Shown in pieces: positions 1 through 10,200 of a stretch of 64,000 nt of DNA (its first letter is position 1; every line of letters starts with the position of its first letter). Position numbers and translations under genes: made by a program. Source of the stretch: Nicotiana tabacum (taxonomy: Eukaryota > Streptophyta > Magnoliopsida > Solanales > Solanaceae). Where the stretch lies: NCBI RefSeq assembly GCF_000715075.1, contig NC_134089.1, positions 64,772,697 to 64,836,696 of the forward strand, given 5' to 3'. Below the pieces are notes generated by a model. It did not search any database. It had not been told where the DNA came from and saw only the letters and a list, made by a program, of their open reading frames with translations.

Positions 1-1683
1 TTTCTTGCTTTTAAAGGATGATCTTACCTGCTTCCCCCTTGCATAGGCCTCACAAACTTTGTCTTACTTGAACTTGATGTTAGGTAACCTTATCACCAAG
101 TCCTTGGAGACTAATTTGTTGAGTTGATTCAGACTTGCATGACCAGGTCTTTTGTGCTACAGGAGGGAATCATTGTCCAACACACTCAAGCAAGTGAGTT
201 CATTTTCTGAAAGAGTGGACGAGTCTACAATGTAAATATTGTTAACTCTTTTTCCCTGCAAAACAATCTTGTCAGTGGTAAGGTTAATCACAAAGCATTT
301 GGTTGAGATAAATGCTACAAGGTTACCTCTGTCACACAGGTTTGATACACTGATTAGGCTATATTTCAAGTCATCTATCAAGTAGACATTCTCAATGGAA
401 TGTGAGTCTTTCTTACCTACCTTTTCAACCCCAATAATGTCACCTTTTTCCCCATTTCCAAAGGAGACATTACTTCCTTTTAAGTCCTCAAGTGAAAGGA
501 ACTGGTTCTTGCTTCCAGTCATATGTTTTAAGCAGCCACTATCCATGTACTATATTTGGCTGCTTCCTTTCACTTTGACCTTATGTTCATCATCTGATTC
601 TTTGATGCCCATAAGTGCTTGTTTATCTCCAGCTTCATCTTCTGAATCCTTATCTGATGTTTTTACCCAAGAAACAACCATAGCCTTTGTTGATCTTGTG
701 TTCCTTTTGGGTTGAACATGTTCTTTTTTCTTGTTCCTTCGTTCAACTCTTTCCTTCTTCTACTCAATTTCCTACTGAGGACAGTTCTTGATCATGTGAT
801 CAGTCTTGCCATATTTGTAACAACTCTCGTTGGTCTATTTCTCTGGAGCCCTTGGTTTGCTAAAGGTTGTACCTCTTGAAGAACCCTTTTCTCTCATTAG
901 GTACTTTTTGAAATCCCTTGAGATCATGGCCATTTCATCATCCTCCAGATCTGTACCTTTAGCTATTCTAAGAGCCAAACTCCTCTCCTACTTGGGTGCA
1001 TCCATTTTCATAGTTTACCATCTCAGTTCATAGGCAGTAAGGTTTCCAATCAGTTCATCCAACTTGAGAGTAGCAATGTTCTTTGATTATTGAATAGCAG
1101 TGATTTTGCTTTCCCAAGTCACTAGTAAGACCCTTGTCAAGATTTTCTCAACCTTGTCTTCTTCAAGGATAATTCCCCCAAGAGATTTAAGTTCATTTGT
1201 TAGTGTTGTGAACCTTGTGTACATCTCCTGGATAGTTTCTCCTTCCTTCATAATGAAATTATCATATTGAGAATATAGCAGTGTTCCTCTTGATGTCTTT
1301 ACTTGTTGAGTTCCTTCATGAGCCACTTGTAAAGTATCCCATATCTCCTTAGCAGTGGTACAGCTTTAAATCCTGATGTACTCGTCTAGACCCAGTCCAC
1401 ACACAAGCCATTTCTTGGCCTTGGCACTCTTCTCCCATTTCTTCAAATCTTCAGCAGTGCAGTCAGCTCTTGTCTTTGGCACATCCACTCCTTCAGTATT
1501 CTTCTTTGTAGTCGCTAGGGAACCATCAGTGACTATGTCCCAGAGTTTATAGTCTTCTCATATGATATGATCTCTCATCCTGTTCTTCCACCAAGGTTAG
1601 TACTGACCATTAAAGAGTGGAGGCCTAGCAGTGGATTGCCCTTCCCAGTTTCCAGGTGGTGCACTTAGCTTGATCTTTTCCTA
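1..1683 (-). pseudogene. Ty1/copia retrotransposon gag-protease-integrase relic (5' part, runs off the left edge)
   Basis: Read on the minus strand from about 1680 down to 1, this is the start of a copia polyprotein. The order is a gag region (about 1660-850), a CCHC zinc knuckle (822-781), the aspartic protease start with DSGC and HMTG (546-517), and the pre-integrase HHCC zinc region (about 156-43). The order gag, protease, integrase is that of Ty1/copia elements. Everything stays in one frame, yet that frame holds twelve stops, with first bases at 1599, 1560, 1368, 1089, 1017, 990, 837, 774, 762, 552, 159 and 66. No ATG is present at the expected start; a TAG sits at 1683. The second zinc-knuckle cysteine is Tyr (codon at 813), and a cysteine of the HHCC region is also Tyr (codon at 45). 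It cannot make a functional polyprotein. The remaining integrase, reverse transcriptase and 3' LTR would lie to the left of the window. Confidence 0.9.
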
Positions 1684-1710
1684 AGTTGTTAACCTCTTCA
1701 AGGATAACCC

Positions 1711-1722
1711 GCTTTGATACCA
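1711..1722 (-). other. Primer-binding site of the copia relic (initiator Met tRNA type)
   Basis: On the minus strand this reads TGGTATCAAAGC, one base away from the TGGTATCAGAGC primer-binding site that most plant copia elements use to pair with the 3' end of initiator methionine tRNA. It lies about 30 bases before the expected gag start, where a PBS belongs. It therefore marks the inner end of the copia 5' LTR at about 1723-1728. The single mismatch fits the general decay of the element. Confidence 0.75.
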
Positions 1723-1725
1723 ATT

Positions 1726-1736
1726 GATGTTTTAAG
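1726..1736 (-). repeat. Stub of the copia 5' LTR, including the candidate target site TTAAG
   Basis: Only about ten bases separate the copia PBS from the TG that begins the next LTR at 1737. In minus orientation they read CTTAAAACATC, which could be the last bases (ending CA) of the copia 5' LTR. The five bases just outside the next LTR, TTAAG (1732-1736), are the candidate target-site duplication of the second element. The matching copy should lie at that element's far end, outside the window. This is an inference from position; the exact LTR end is ambiguous by a few bases. Confidence 0.4.
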
Positions 1737-2126
1737 TGTCAATATCACACCTCCTCTTTTACACACCCGAGGGAGGATATAAGGGTGTTTTTCCAATTAA
1801 AGTGACATTATTCGAATGAGATTATTTATTTATTTTAGAGTCGCCACTTGGAATAGTTTATGGTGTCCCAAGTCACTGGTTTATTTTAAAATCCCAAATC
1901 GAGGAAGTTTTATTTTTAAAGAGTCTGCGAACCACAAATTTTAGATAAGGAATTCTTTTAACCCGGGAGAAGGTATTAGGCATTCCCAGGTTCCGTAGTT
2001 CTAGCACGGTCGCTTAGGATTATTTCTCGGCTTAAAATTATTTAACTACTCATTTTTAGGACCTACGTGCAATTATCTTTTTCCGCTTTTAGTCACTTGA
2101 TTTGACCGTAATTAAAGAATTGAGTT

Positions 2127-2300
2127 ACGCGTACGTATACTCTTTTCTTTTGGTGCGTCAAAACCATATCACGCGAACGTGTCCTTAATTAATAACACTT
2201 TGTTTATTTTATTAAGAAAAAGTTTGGTTGAAGTTGCACGAACGCATCCCTCAAGTCATTTTCAGAATTAACTTCGCAATTATGTTACACGAACGTATAC
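2127..2300. repeat. Cluster of four CG-rich ACGAACGT-like motifs in the LTR
   Basis: Four related short motifs occur in AT-rich sequence: ACGCGTACGTATAC (2127), ACGCGAACGTGTCC (2171), GCACGAACGCATCC (2236) and ACACGAACGTATAC (2287). Spacing is 44 to 65 bases. They share a CGWACG core, and three of the four contain ACGT, the core bound by plant bZIP factors. They may be a degenerate short tandem repeat or protein-binding sites. Nothing in the sequence decides between these. Confidence 0.45.
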
Positions 2301-4430
2301 ATAATCACAATACTAGCCTAAATCGAGCCTAAAGCAAACTACGAGTATTTGATATTTATTAGATCTAAATTATGAAACTAATACGAGGGCCATGTATTTT
2401 GAGATTTTATTTGGCATGGCATGCCTCAAATGATTTCCTCTTGTAAGAAAAATTAACTATTCAAGGTCACCTAGTACGCTCCTATTTAGGAATTAATTCA
2501 ACAAGGCTAGTTAATCATGGGAGAGGTCTTAAAATATTTTTGGGGCACACGAAATGGGCCAAAAACAGCCCGCTGAGGAATTAGCTTTAAGGGTCGAAAA
2601 ATGGGGGCTCACGAATGGCCTAGAAATCAGAGGTTTTAAGACACAAATTGCAAGTTCTGGGACAAACAACCCACGTTGGGCTTGGGTTTTAAGCAAGCCC
2701 AGTTGTGCATTGGCACATGCTAGCCTATCTACATTCTTCGCACCTTTTAACCGAACTGGACAAGAAAAGAGAAAGGCAAGGAGCGCAATTCACTAAAAAA
2801 ATGAAAACATCAGAAAGTAAAGCACATAAAATTCGAAAAATTTGTCATATTATTACGATTTGCAAAAGGAAAAGTAACAAAGGGCATGTGTTTACATCAT
2901 AACTCAAGAGAGGCATTTTACATATTGTTAAACTATTAGGCTTGAAGCCTAGGCCAACAGCCTAGACCCTTAAATCTGTTCGAATGGGTCTTAACTTGGG
3001 CCTGGCTGTAAGCCTGGCCCAATTACTGCTGTGAAATATAAACAATGGGTCTAAATTGCAGTGACCCAGAATTTAAACGAACCCAAAAAAAGAATGAATT
3101 TTAAAGTTATAGAAAGTCCATTTACAATACTTACAAGTCTAGAATAGAGCAACAAAAAAAAAAAACTATCTTTCACAACTTATAGTACTGCCTGAATGGG
3201 CTCAAGAATATTCTAATTTTGATTCCCTTTTTGTCCTCAAGTGTCCTCTTACAACGTGCGTATTTACAAGGGAGCAGCTATGGAACTGTCCATCTCAAGT
3301 TCACATTTTATCTTCAGATTTGAAAACCTCTTGGCCTTATGGCCATATCACATGCCAATACAAGCAAATAATAGCCATTAGTTTACATAAGAGTCTTGAA
3401 CCAATGTAACCTTAACATTAACTAAAGGGCAACAACAGCTAGACAAGTGTCAGATTCAAATATTCTGCATCCTCTTAATTATTAAATGAACTTAAGCTAA
3501 GTGAAGTATTCAACATGCTACTAGAGTAATGTAACCAAGTTGATCCTAACACAAAAATGAGTAAGAAGGAAAAGACAGTGTGTCCATAAGCCTAACCATA
3601 TTGAGGGTCAGCCTTATAGACAAAGAATGATTCTCAATCCATGATTTACTCCATGGTTCCCATTTCAGTAAAGGGGAAGAGAGGGGAAGGGGAACAACAT
3701 AAACATATACTACTAAAAAAATCCAGATTACTGTGCACTCTTAAGGGATGAATCTGACCATTTAAAGGGTCAGATTCACTTCCCTGTTGTGCTGCCATAG
3801 GAGGAAAGCTTTGGACATAGGTTTCACAAGTGCATACACATACTAATTTAGTAATCCAAAGATGTTAGTTTTGACATATGAATGTAGCAAAACTTCACAG
3901 ATTTTGTGTTTTAAGCTCGGCAATCATCTAATACTGTCTAATTATCTCTAAATCCAAACCAATCATGATTTCTAGACCAAACACCAGAGACCAACTAAAC
4001 AAACAAGTTCCAAATGCAGATTGTTAAACACAAAACTTATATAATTCAAGATGGACATTGTACATACCTAGAAAATAAAAATATTGACTGAAAAATGACC
4101 AAATAAAGGTCAAGAAAGCCAAAAAGAGCTAGAAACCCCAAACTTCAGCAATAACCAAGCAAGACAGCAGCAACAACGCCAAAATGAACTAGGGACTCAA
4201 ATTAGAAAAAGACACTAAGAAACAGCTTGAAATCCAACAGATCCAGCTAAGAAGACTAAGAGTGCTTCTCCTTCAAACCATATTTTAAACTTAAAAAAGT
4301 AGGAGATTTCTGATATTTTCAAAGCTATATTTGAGTCTGAAGTTTTCAGAGAAGAAATGGAACTTTTCAGAAAAAACATCTGATAAAAATGTGCCCCCCC
4401 CCAAATCTGTCTTTTTCAGAGCAATAGAGG

Positions 4431-4440
4431 CTATATATAG
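4431..4440 (-). promoter_or_regulatory. TATA-box-like CTATATATAG in the LTR
   Basis: CTATATATAG is a strong match to a plant TATA box and its own reverse complement, so it could work on either strand. In the minus-strand element it would put the transcript start near 4400, giving a U3 of about 2.1 kb and a long R-U5 of about 2.7 kb. No transcript evidence is available here; a chance AT-rich match is possible. Confidence 0.35.
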
Positions 4441-5359
4441 GCTGTCTAAAGAAAGGGCATCTTTTAGCATATTCCTTATCCTAAAAAATAATAGTACAGT
4501 CCTTTTTAACAACCCTTGGTACAGCTGTCCCATTTTCAGCATATTTTTTAAACAGCTAGGACAGCTGTACACCCTTCCTAAAATATCTGATTTTTAGCCT
4601 AAGTAAAAACCCCTCTTTACCCTTTAAGTTATCACTTATTTCAGGTTTTTCCTAAACTTTCTAGTCCAAATAAGCCCCCCAAAGTTTTACTGATTTTCAT
4701 ATCAAGGCAAACAACTTTGGAACCAAATCAGAAGGTGCAGCAATCGTGAATAGAATTGTGGAAATTTAGAAAGAACTGTGGTCAATTGAATTTGACCCAG
4801 CCTATCTTCACTTAAATTGTTCTTCCTAATCAACTACAACAATCATAAGGAACACCTAAAACCTGAATTAACCTAACATATCACAAAATCTAAACATAAA
4901 GCTGGAAGAAGAGAACACTTAATCAATATGGAATCAATGCAATTCTGGCACAGAAGTTTGAACAACTACTAATTAAACAATCAATCTAAAACTAATCAGA
5001 TGACTATGTATCCAGTAGAAGAAATTATAAAAGAACAGCTATTGGTCTGGAATAAAGCAACTCTGAACATCCAATTCGATAAAAAAAATACACCTAAACT
5101 TAAACAAATTACACATGCTTTAAATAAAATGGATGTTAGGAAATAATTAACTATCACAAGAGGAAAAACAAAAGAAGAAAACCTAACATGCTGCTAAAAA
5201 TAAAAGAAAAATCAAACATGCATAGAAGGGACAAAAGACAAAATTAAACAACCAAAAAGAAAAAGAAAAGAGTTTACCCGATCGAAATCAACACTGGATA
5301 AAAACAGAGCATTGTCCAAAATTTCCTGAGATGTGATATAGACTTTGGACCAACATTAA

Positions 5360-5386
5360 TCGACTGTTCTTAAAAAGAACAGTCGA
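5360..5386. repeat. Perfect hairpin: 12-bp arms, 3-base loop
   Basis: The left arm TCGACTGTTCTT (5360-5371) and the right arm AAGAACAGTCGA (5375-5386) are exact reverse complements around AAA. It lies in the LTR, in the U3 part if the TATA call is right. It could be a tiny foldback remnant or a regulatory dyad. Confidence 0.8.
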
Positions 5387-6230
5387 CCAATGGAGGTTTT
5401 AAATCCACTCGACTAAACGCAGACCAGGAAAAGAAGAAGAGGAACTTTAGGATTCTTCTGCATCACCAGATCCAAAATTCGAGGCATTCAAGGCCGATTC
5501 GAAAGAGGTTAAAGGTGGTTTGGGGTTCAGATATGGGTAAGCATCATAGGGTGTGAATTTGAGACGATTTGGAATGGTTCAGGTTTTGGCCGAGTTTTTT
5601 TTTTATTTAAAATTCGAAAAGGCTTGGATGAATTTGAAGAAAAAGGAGTAGATATTTGGAGTAGGGAGATGAAGGGGAGTTTGTGGTGTTATTTTCAGGG
5701 CGATTGGACGACCGGAATTGCCGTGAGGCAATTTCTGGCGGTGGTTCACGGTGGGGAGGCGTGGGGTTCATAGGCGGCTAGAGTTTGGGATGTTTGAGAG
5801 GGAGGAGATGAAATGAGGATAGGGGGGTCTGATGGGGGGTTGGTCTCTTCGGACACTATTATAGTAAAGGACAAAACAGTTTCGAGTCGTTGGATGATAG
5901 AAATCCAATGGTTGTGATTAGGCGTGACTAAAACGGGGCCGTTTAGGGGTTATACGGGGTGGATCGGGTCTGGGCCGGATTTGGAGACGGGTAATGGGCA
6001 AGAATTATTTGTGCTTGGGGGAAATTAAATGAATTGGCCCAAAATCTGATCTTTCATTTCCTTCTTCGTTTCAACTTCAAAATTCTTTTTTTTCTTTTTT
6101 TTCAAATTAAAATTAAAACATGATTTAACTCTTAGAAATTAACTTATCCTACCAAATTATATTAAAAGAAACTCAACCTAATATTTAAAAATTAAATAAC
6201 TCCTAAATAAGAATAAAAGCTACAAAATTC

Positions 6231-6233
<3 letters not shown>

Positions 6234-6274
<41 letters not shown>
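6234..6274. repeat. TA dinucleotide microsatellite
   Basis: About twenty uninterrupted TA units lie in the AT-rich part of the LTR (about 6060-6480), where no gene is visible. Such runs change length quickly and could differ between the two LTRs of the element. Confidence 0.95.
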
Positions 6275-6278
<4 letters not shown>

Positions 6279-6517
6279 TTTCATATTTTATAAAACAAAC
6301 TAAATTACTAATTAATCTAAAAATTAAATCCTAAATGCAAATACAACATATTTTTGTATTTTTCATGAATTAAATAAAATTAAACATGCGCACAAAAATG
6401 CAAACAATCAACAAAATTCTAAAATAATCCCCAAAATAACAAATAATTAAAAGAAGAAATTTAATTATTGGAATTTTGTGGGAGTAATTCATATGGGGCA
6501 AAAATCACGTGCTCACA

Positions 6518-6530
6518 ACTTCCCCTCTTT
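6518..6530 (-). other. Polypurine tract touching the 3' LTR
   Basis: On the minus strand this reads AAAGAGGGGAAGT and is followed at once by TGTGAGC, the LTR start. LTR retrotransposons prime plus-strand DNA synthesis from such a tract placed just before the 3' LTR. The tract fixes the orientation of the element (minus strand) and implies that everything to its right, up to the pol gene, is 3'UTR. Nothing resembling a tRNA-primer site is found here, which argues against a plus-strand 5' LTR. Confidence 0.7.
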
Positions 6531-7257
6531 GCTTGGAGACACGAAGGGTTTTCGGGCAAAGATAAAATGAGCAATTATGAGGGATTTTTGCCCATTTGAA
6601 TCTCCATGAGAAGCATTTTTGATAAGAGTCTGACCGAACCTTGCTTCAAAGGTTGCCTACATATCTTTGACTATAAAGGAATCAGGTTAGTAAAGTTCTA
6701 GAAGTTTTGGTAGCTGGGACTATCAGAAAGTTGTGATTTCACTGTTGCTGCTACTGCTACTGCTTGCTGAACTCCTTATTACACCAAAAAATGAGAAATA
6801 AAAAGCTAAAACTAGCTAAGCCTATCAACTACGAGTTACAATATTTCTATCTATAAATCTCTTGAAGCTTGATCTTAAGTCTTAGCTGGTTCTTGTTGTG
6901 GACTCCGATCTGAATCTTGATTCTCATCAGCTGTAGGTGCTAGGTCTTTCTTCAGCTTTGGATCAAGGCGGGACACGCAAAGCTTGTGACCTCAATAATA
7001 TCTTGAGCAGTCCACATCTTTCTCCGCTTCAGCACCCTGAATTCACTTCTTTTGTTTTCTTCTTTTCTTTATTATGGATTGAGACTCATGATTTTGGTCA
7101 TCTCGAACCCCTTGTCTCAAGGTAACACATGCTCAAACACCAAAACAAACAAACGAACGAAATTTTCTGCCCCAGTTTTCACTAGGAAAATTTCGTGAGT
7201 TAATTGTAACTGAAATCTACATTTTTTTTTAGCGATAAAATAAGGATTGTGTGTCTT
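6531..7257 (-). other. Single-copy 3'UTR-like sequence of the Ogre-like element
   Basis: These 730 bases lie between the polypurine tract and the satellite. No convincing gene is seen on either strand; the only plus ORF of note (6937-7125) has no recognisable family. The stretch contains a short CTG/CTA-rich run (about 6743-6770), a poly-T run near 7221-7230 and a hairpin at 7157-7196. By position it is the end of the element's 3'UTR. The text resembles sequence next to Ogre-like LTRs in Solanaceae, from memory only. Confidence 0.55.
7157..7196. repeat. Hairpin: 11-bp perfect arms, 18-base loop, beside the satellite edge
   Basis: ACGAAATTTTC (7157-7167) is the exact reverse complement of GAAAATTTCGT (7186-7196). 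It lies about 60 bases before the first satellite half-unit. It may be an RNA fold in the 3'UTR, for instance near transcript end processing, or a chance dyad. Confidence 0.75.
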
Positions 7258-10200
7258 TAGGAGGAAAGATTAGGGAGTGGAGCCCTATATCTAAAATTCT
7301 CAACTAGGTAATGGAGGCCCTATGTTGGTAAAAGGCGACTAGGGAATAGAGGCCCTACGTCTAAAATCTCAACTCAGGGATTGGAGCCCTAATGTTGGTA
7401 AAGAAAAGGCGCTAGGGAATGGAGACCCTATGTATGAAAATCTCAACTCATGGATTGGAGCCCTAATGTTGGTAAAAAGGCGACTAGGGAAAGGAGGCCC
7501 TATGTCTGAAAATCTCAACTCAGGGATTGGAGCCCTAATGTTGGTAAAGAAAAGGCGCCTAGGGAATGGAGGCCCTATGTCTGAAGATCTTAACTCAAGG
7601 ATTGGAGCCCTAATGTTGGCAAAAGGCGACTAAGGAATGGAGGCCCTATGTCTAAAATCTCAACTCAGAGATTGGAGCCCTAATGTTGGGAAAAAGGCGA
7701 CTAAGGAATGGAGGTCCTATGTCTAAAAATCTCAACTCAGGGATTGGAGCCCTAATGTTGGTAAAAAGGCGACTAGGGAATGGAGGTCCAATGTCTAAAA
7801 TCTCAACTCAAGGATTGGAGCCCTAATGTTGGTAAAAAGGCGACTAGGGAATGGAGGTCCTATGTCTAAAAATCTCAACTCAGGGATTGTAGCCCTAATG
7901 TTGGTAAAAAGGCGACTAGGGAATGGAGGCCCTATGTCTATAAAATTCAACTCAGGGATTGGAGCCCTAATGTTGGTAAAGAAAAGGCGACTAGGAAATG
8001 GAGGCCCTATGTCGAAAAATCTCAACTCAGAGATTGGAGCCCTAATGTTGGTAAAAAGGCGACTAGGGAATCGAGGCCCAATATATAAAATCTCAACTCA
8101 GGGATTGGATCCCTAATGTTGGCAAAAGGTGACTAGGGAATGGAGACCCTATGCCTAAAATTTCAACTAAGGGATTGGAGCCCTAATGTTAGTAAAAAGG
8201 CGACTAAGGAATGGATTCCCCATGTCTAAAATTTCAACTCAAGGATTGGAGCCCTAATGTTGGTAAAAAGGCGACTAGGGAATGGAGGCCCTATGTCTAA
8301 AAATCTCAACTCAAGGATTGGAGCCCTAATGTTGGTAAAGAAAAGGCGACTAGGGAATGGAGGCCCTATGTATGAAAATCTCAACTCAGGGATTAGAGAC
8401 CTAATGTTGGCAAAAGGCGACTAGTGAATAAAGGCCTTATGTCTAAAATCTCAACTCGGGGATTAAAGTCCTAATGTTGGAAAAAGGCGACTAGAGAATG
8501 GAGGCCATATGTCTAAAATCTCAACTCAAGGATTGGAGCCCTAATGTTGGTTAAAAGGCGACTAGGGAATGGAGGCCCTATGTCTGAAAATCTCAACTCA
8601 GGGATTGGAGCCCTAATGTTGGTAAAAAGGCGACTAAGGAATAGAGGCCCTATGTCTGAAAATCTCAACTCAGGGATTGGAACCCTAATGTTGGTAAAGA
8701 AAAGACGACTAGAGAATGGAGGCCCTATGTCTTAAAATCTAAACTCAAGGATTGGAGCCCTAATGTTGGCAAAAGGCGACTAGGGAATGGAGGCCCTATG
8801 TCTGAAAATCTCAACCCAGGAATTGGATCCCTAATGTTGGTAAAAGGCGACTAGGGAATGGAGGCCCTATGTCTAAAATCTCAACTCAAGGATTGGAGCC
8901 CTAATGTTGGTAAAAAGGCAACTAGGGAATGGAGGCCCTATGTCTAAAAATCTCAACTCAGGGATTGGAGCCCTAATGTTGGTAAAGAAAAGGCAACTAG
9001 GCAATAGAGGCCCTATGTCTGAAAATCTCAACTTAGAGATTAGAGCCCTAATGTTGGCAAAAGGCGACTAGGGAATAAATGCCTTATGTCTAAAATATCA
9101 ACACAGGGATTGGAGTCCTGATATTGGCAAAAGGCAACTAGATAATGGAGGCCCTATGTCTAAAATCTCAACTCAAGGATTGGAGCCTTAATGTTGGTAA
9201 AAAGGCGACTAGGGAATGGAGGCCCTATGTCTGAAAATCTCAACTCAGGGATTGGAGCCCTAATGTTGGTAAAAAGGCGACTAGGGAATGGAGGCCCTAT
9301 GTCTGAAAATCTCAACTCAGGGATTGGAGCCCTAATGTTGGTAAAAAGGCGACTAGGGAATGGAGGCCTTGTATGTAAACAGGGATTGGAGCCTCAATGT
9401 TGGCAAAAGGTGACTAGGGAATGGAGGCCCTATGTATAATATCTCAACTAAGGGATTGGAGCCCTAATGTTAGTAAAAAGGCGACTAAGGAATGGAGTCC
9501 CTATGTCTAAAATCTCAACTCAAGGATTGGAGCCCAAATGTTGGTAAAGAAAAGGCGACTAGGAAATGGAGGCCCTATGTTGAAAAATCTCAACTCAGAG
9601 ATTGGAGCCCTAATGTTGGTAAAAAGGCGACTAGGGAATGGAGGCCCAATATAAAAAATATAAACTCAGGGATTGGATCCCTAATGTTGGAAAAAGGTGA
9701 CTAGGGAATGGAGGCCCTATGTCTAAATTTTCAACTAAGGATTGGAGCCCTAATGTTGGTAAAGAAAAGGCGACTAGAGAATGTAGGCCCTATGTCTTAA
9801 AATCTCAACTCAAGGATTGGAGCCCTAATGTTGGCAAAAGGCGACTAGGGAATGGAGGCCTTATGTCTGAAAATCTCAACTTAGGGATTGGGGCCCTAAT
9901 GTTGGGAAAAAGGCGAATATGGAATGGAGGCCCTATGTCTGAAAATCTCATCACAGGAATTGGATTCCTAATGTTGGTAAAAGGCGACTAGGGAATGGAG
10001 GCCCTATGTCTAAAATCTCAACTCAAGGATTGGAGCCCTAATGTTGGTAAAAAGGCGACTAGGGAATGGAGGCCCTATGTCTAAAAATCTCAACTCAGGG
10101 ATTGGAGCCCTAATGTTGGTAAAGAAAAGCCGACTATGCAATGGAGGCCCTATGTTTGAAAATCTCAACTTAGATATTAGAGCCCTAATGTTGGAAAAAG

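Larger units (their letters stand above)
1737..6517 (-). mobile_element. 3' LTR of a Ty3/gypsy Tat/Ogre-like retrotransposon (about 4.8 kb)
   Basis: The segment starts TGTCAATATC and ends GTGCTCACA on the plus strand, so in minus orientation it runs TGTGAGC...TTGACA with the TG...CA ends of an LTR. A polypurine tract abuts its minus-strand 5' end at 6518, making it the 3' LTR. Its 4,781-bp length is typical of Ogre-type Tat elements, whose LTRs are among the longest known in plants. The text near 1830-2030 (a GAGTCGCCACTTGG block and an AACCCGGGAGAAGGTATTAGG-like block) resembles LTR sequence common in Solanaceae genomes, from memory only. No gene is visible inside. The ORFs present are short, unlike any family and partly overlap on opposite strands. 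It holds a TATA-like site, a hairpin, a motif cluster, a C9 run (4394-4402) and a TA microsatellite. No pol is visible, so the lineage is inferred. Confidence 0.7.

Noticed and set aside
395..1033. Plus-strand ORFs at 395-715 and 830-1033
   Set aside because: They are antisense to the copia gag-protease relic, whose minus-strand frame holds recognisable motifs.
2554..4597. ORFs inside the LTR (2554-2796, 2705-2902, 4291-4572 minus, 4331-4597 plus)
   Set aside because: Short, without recognisable family, and two of them overlap on opposite strands. They lie in LTR sequence.
1737..6517. LTR read as a plus-strand 5' LTR
   Set aside because: The sequence right of 6517 is a polypurine tract on the minus strand and does not look like a tRNA-primer site. 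Minus orientation fits better.
6937..7125. 62-codon plus-strand ORF between the polypurine tract and the array
   Set aside because: No recognisable motif, and antisense to the inferred element transcript; most likely chance.
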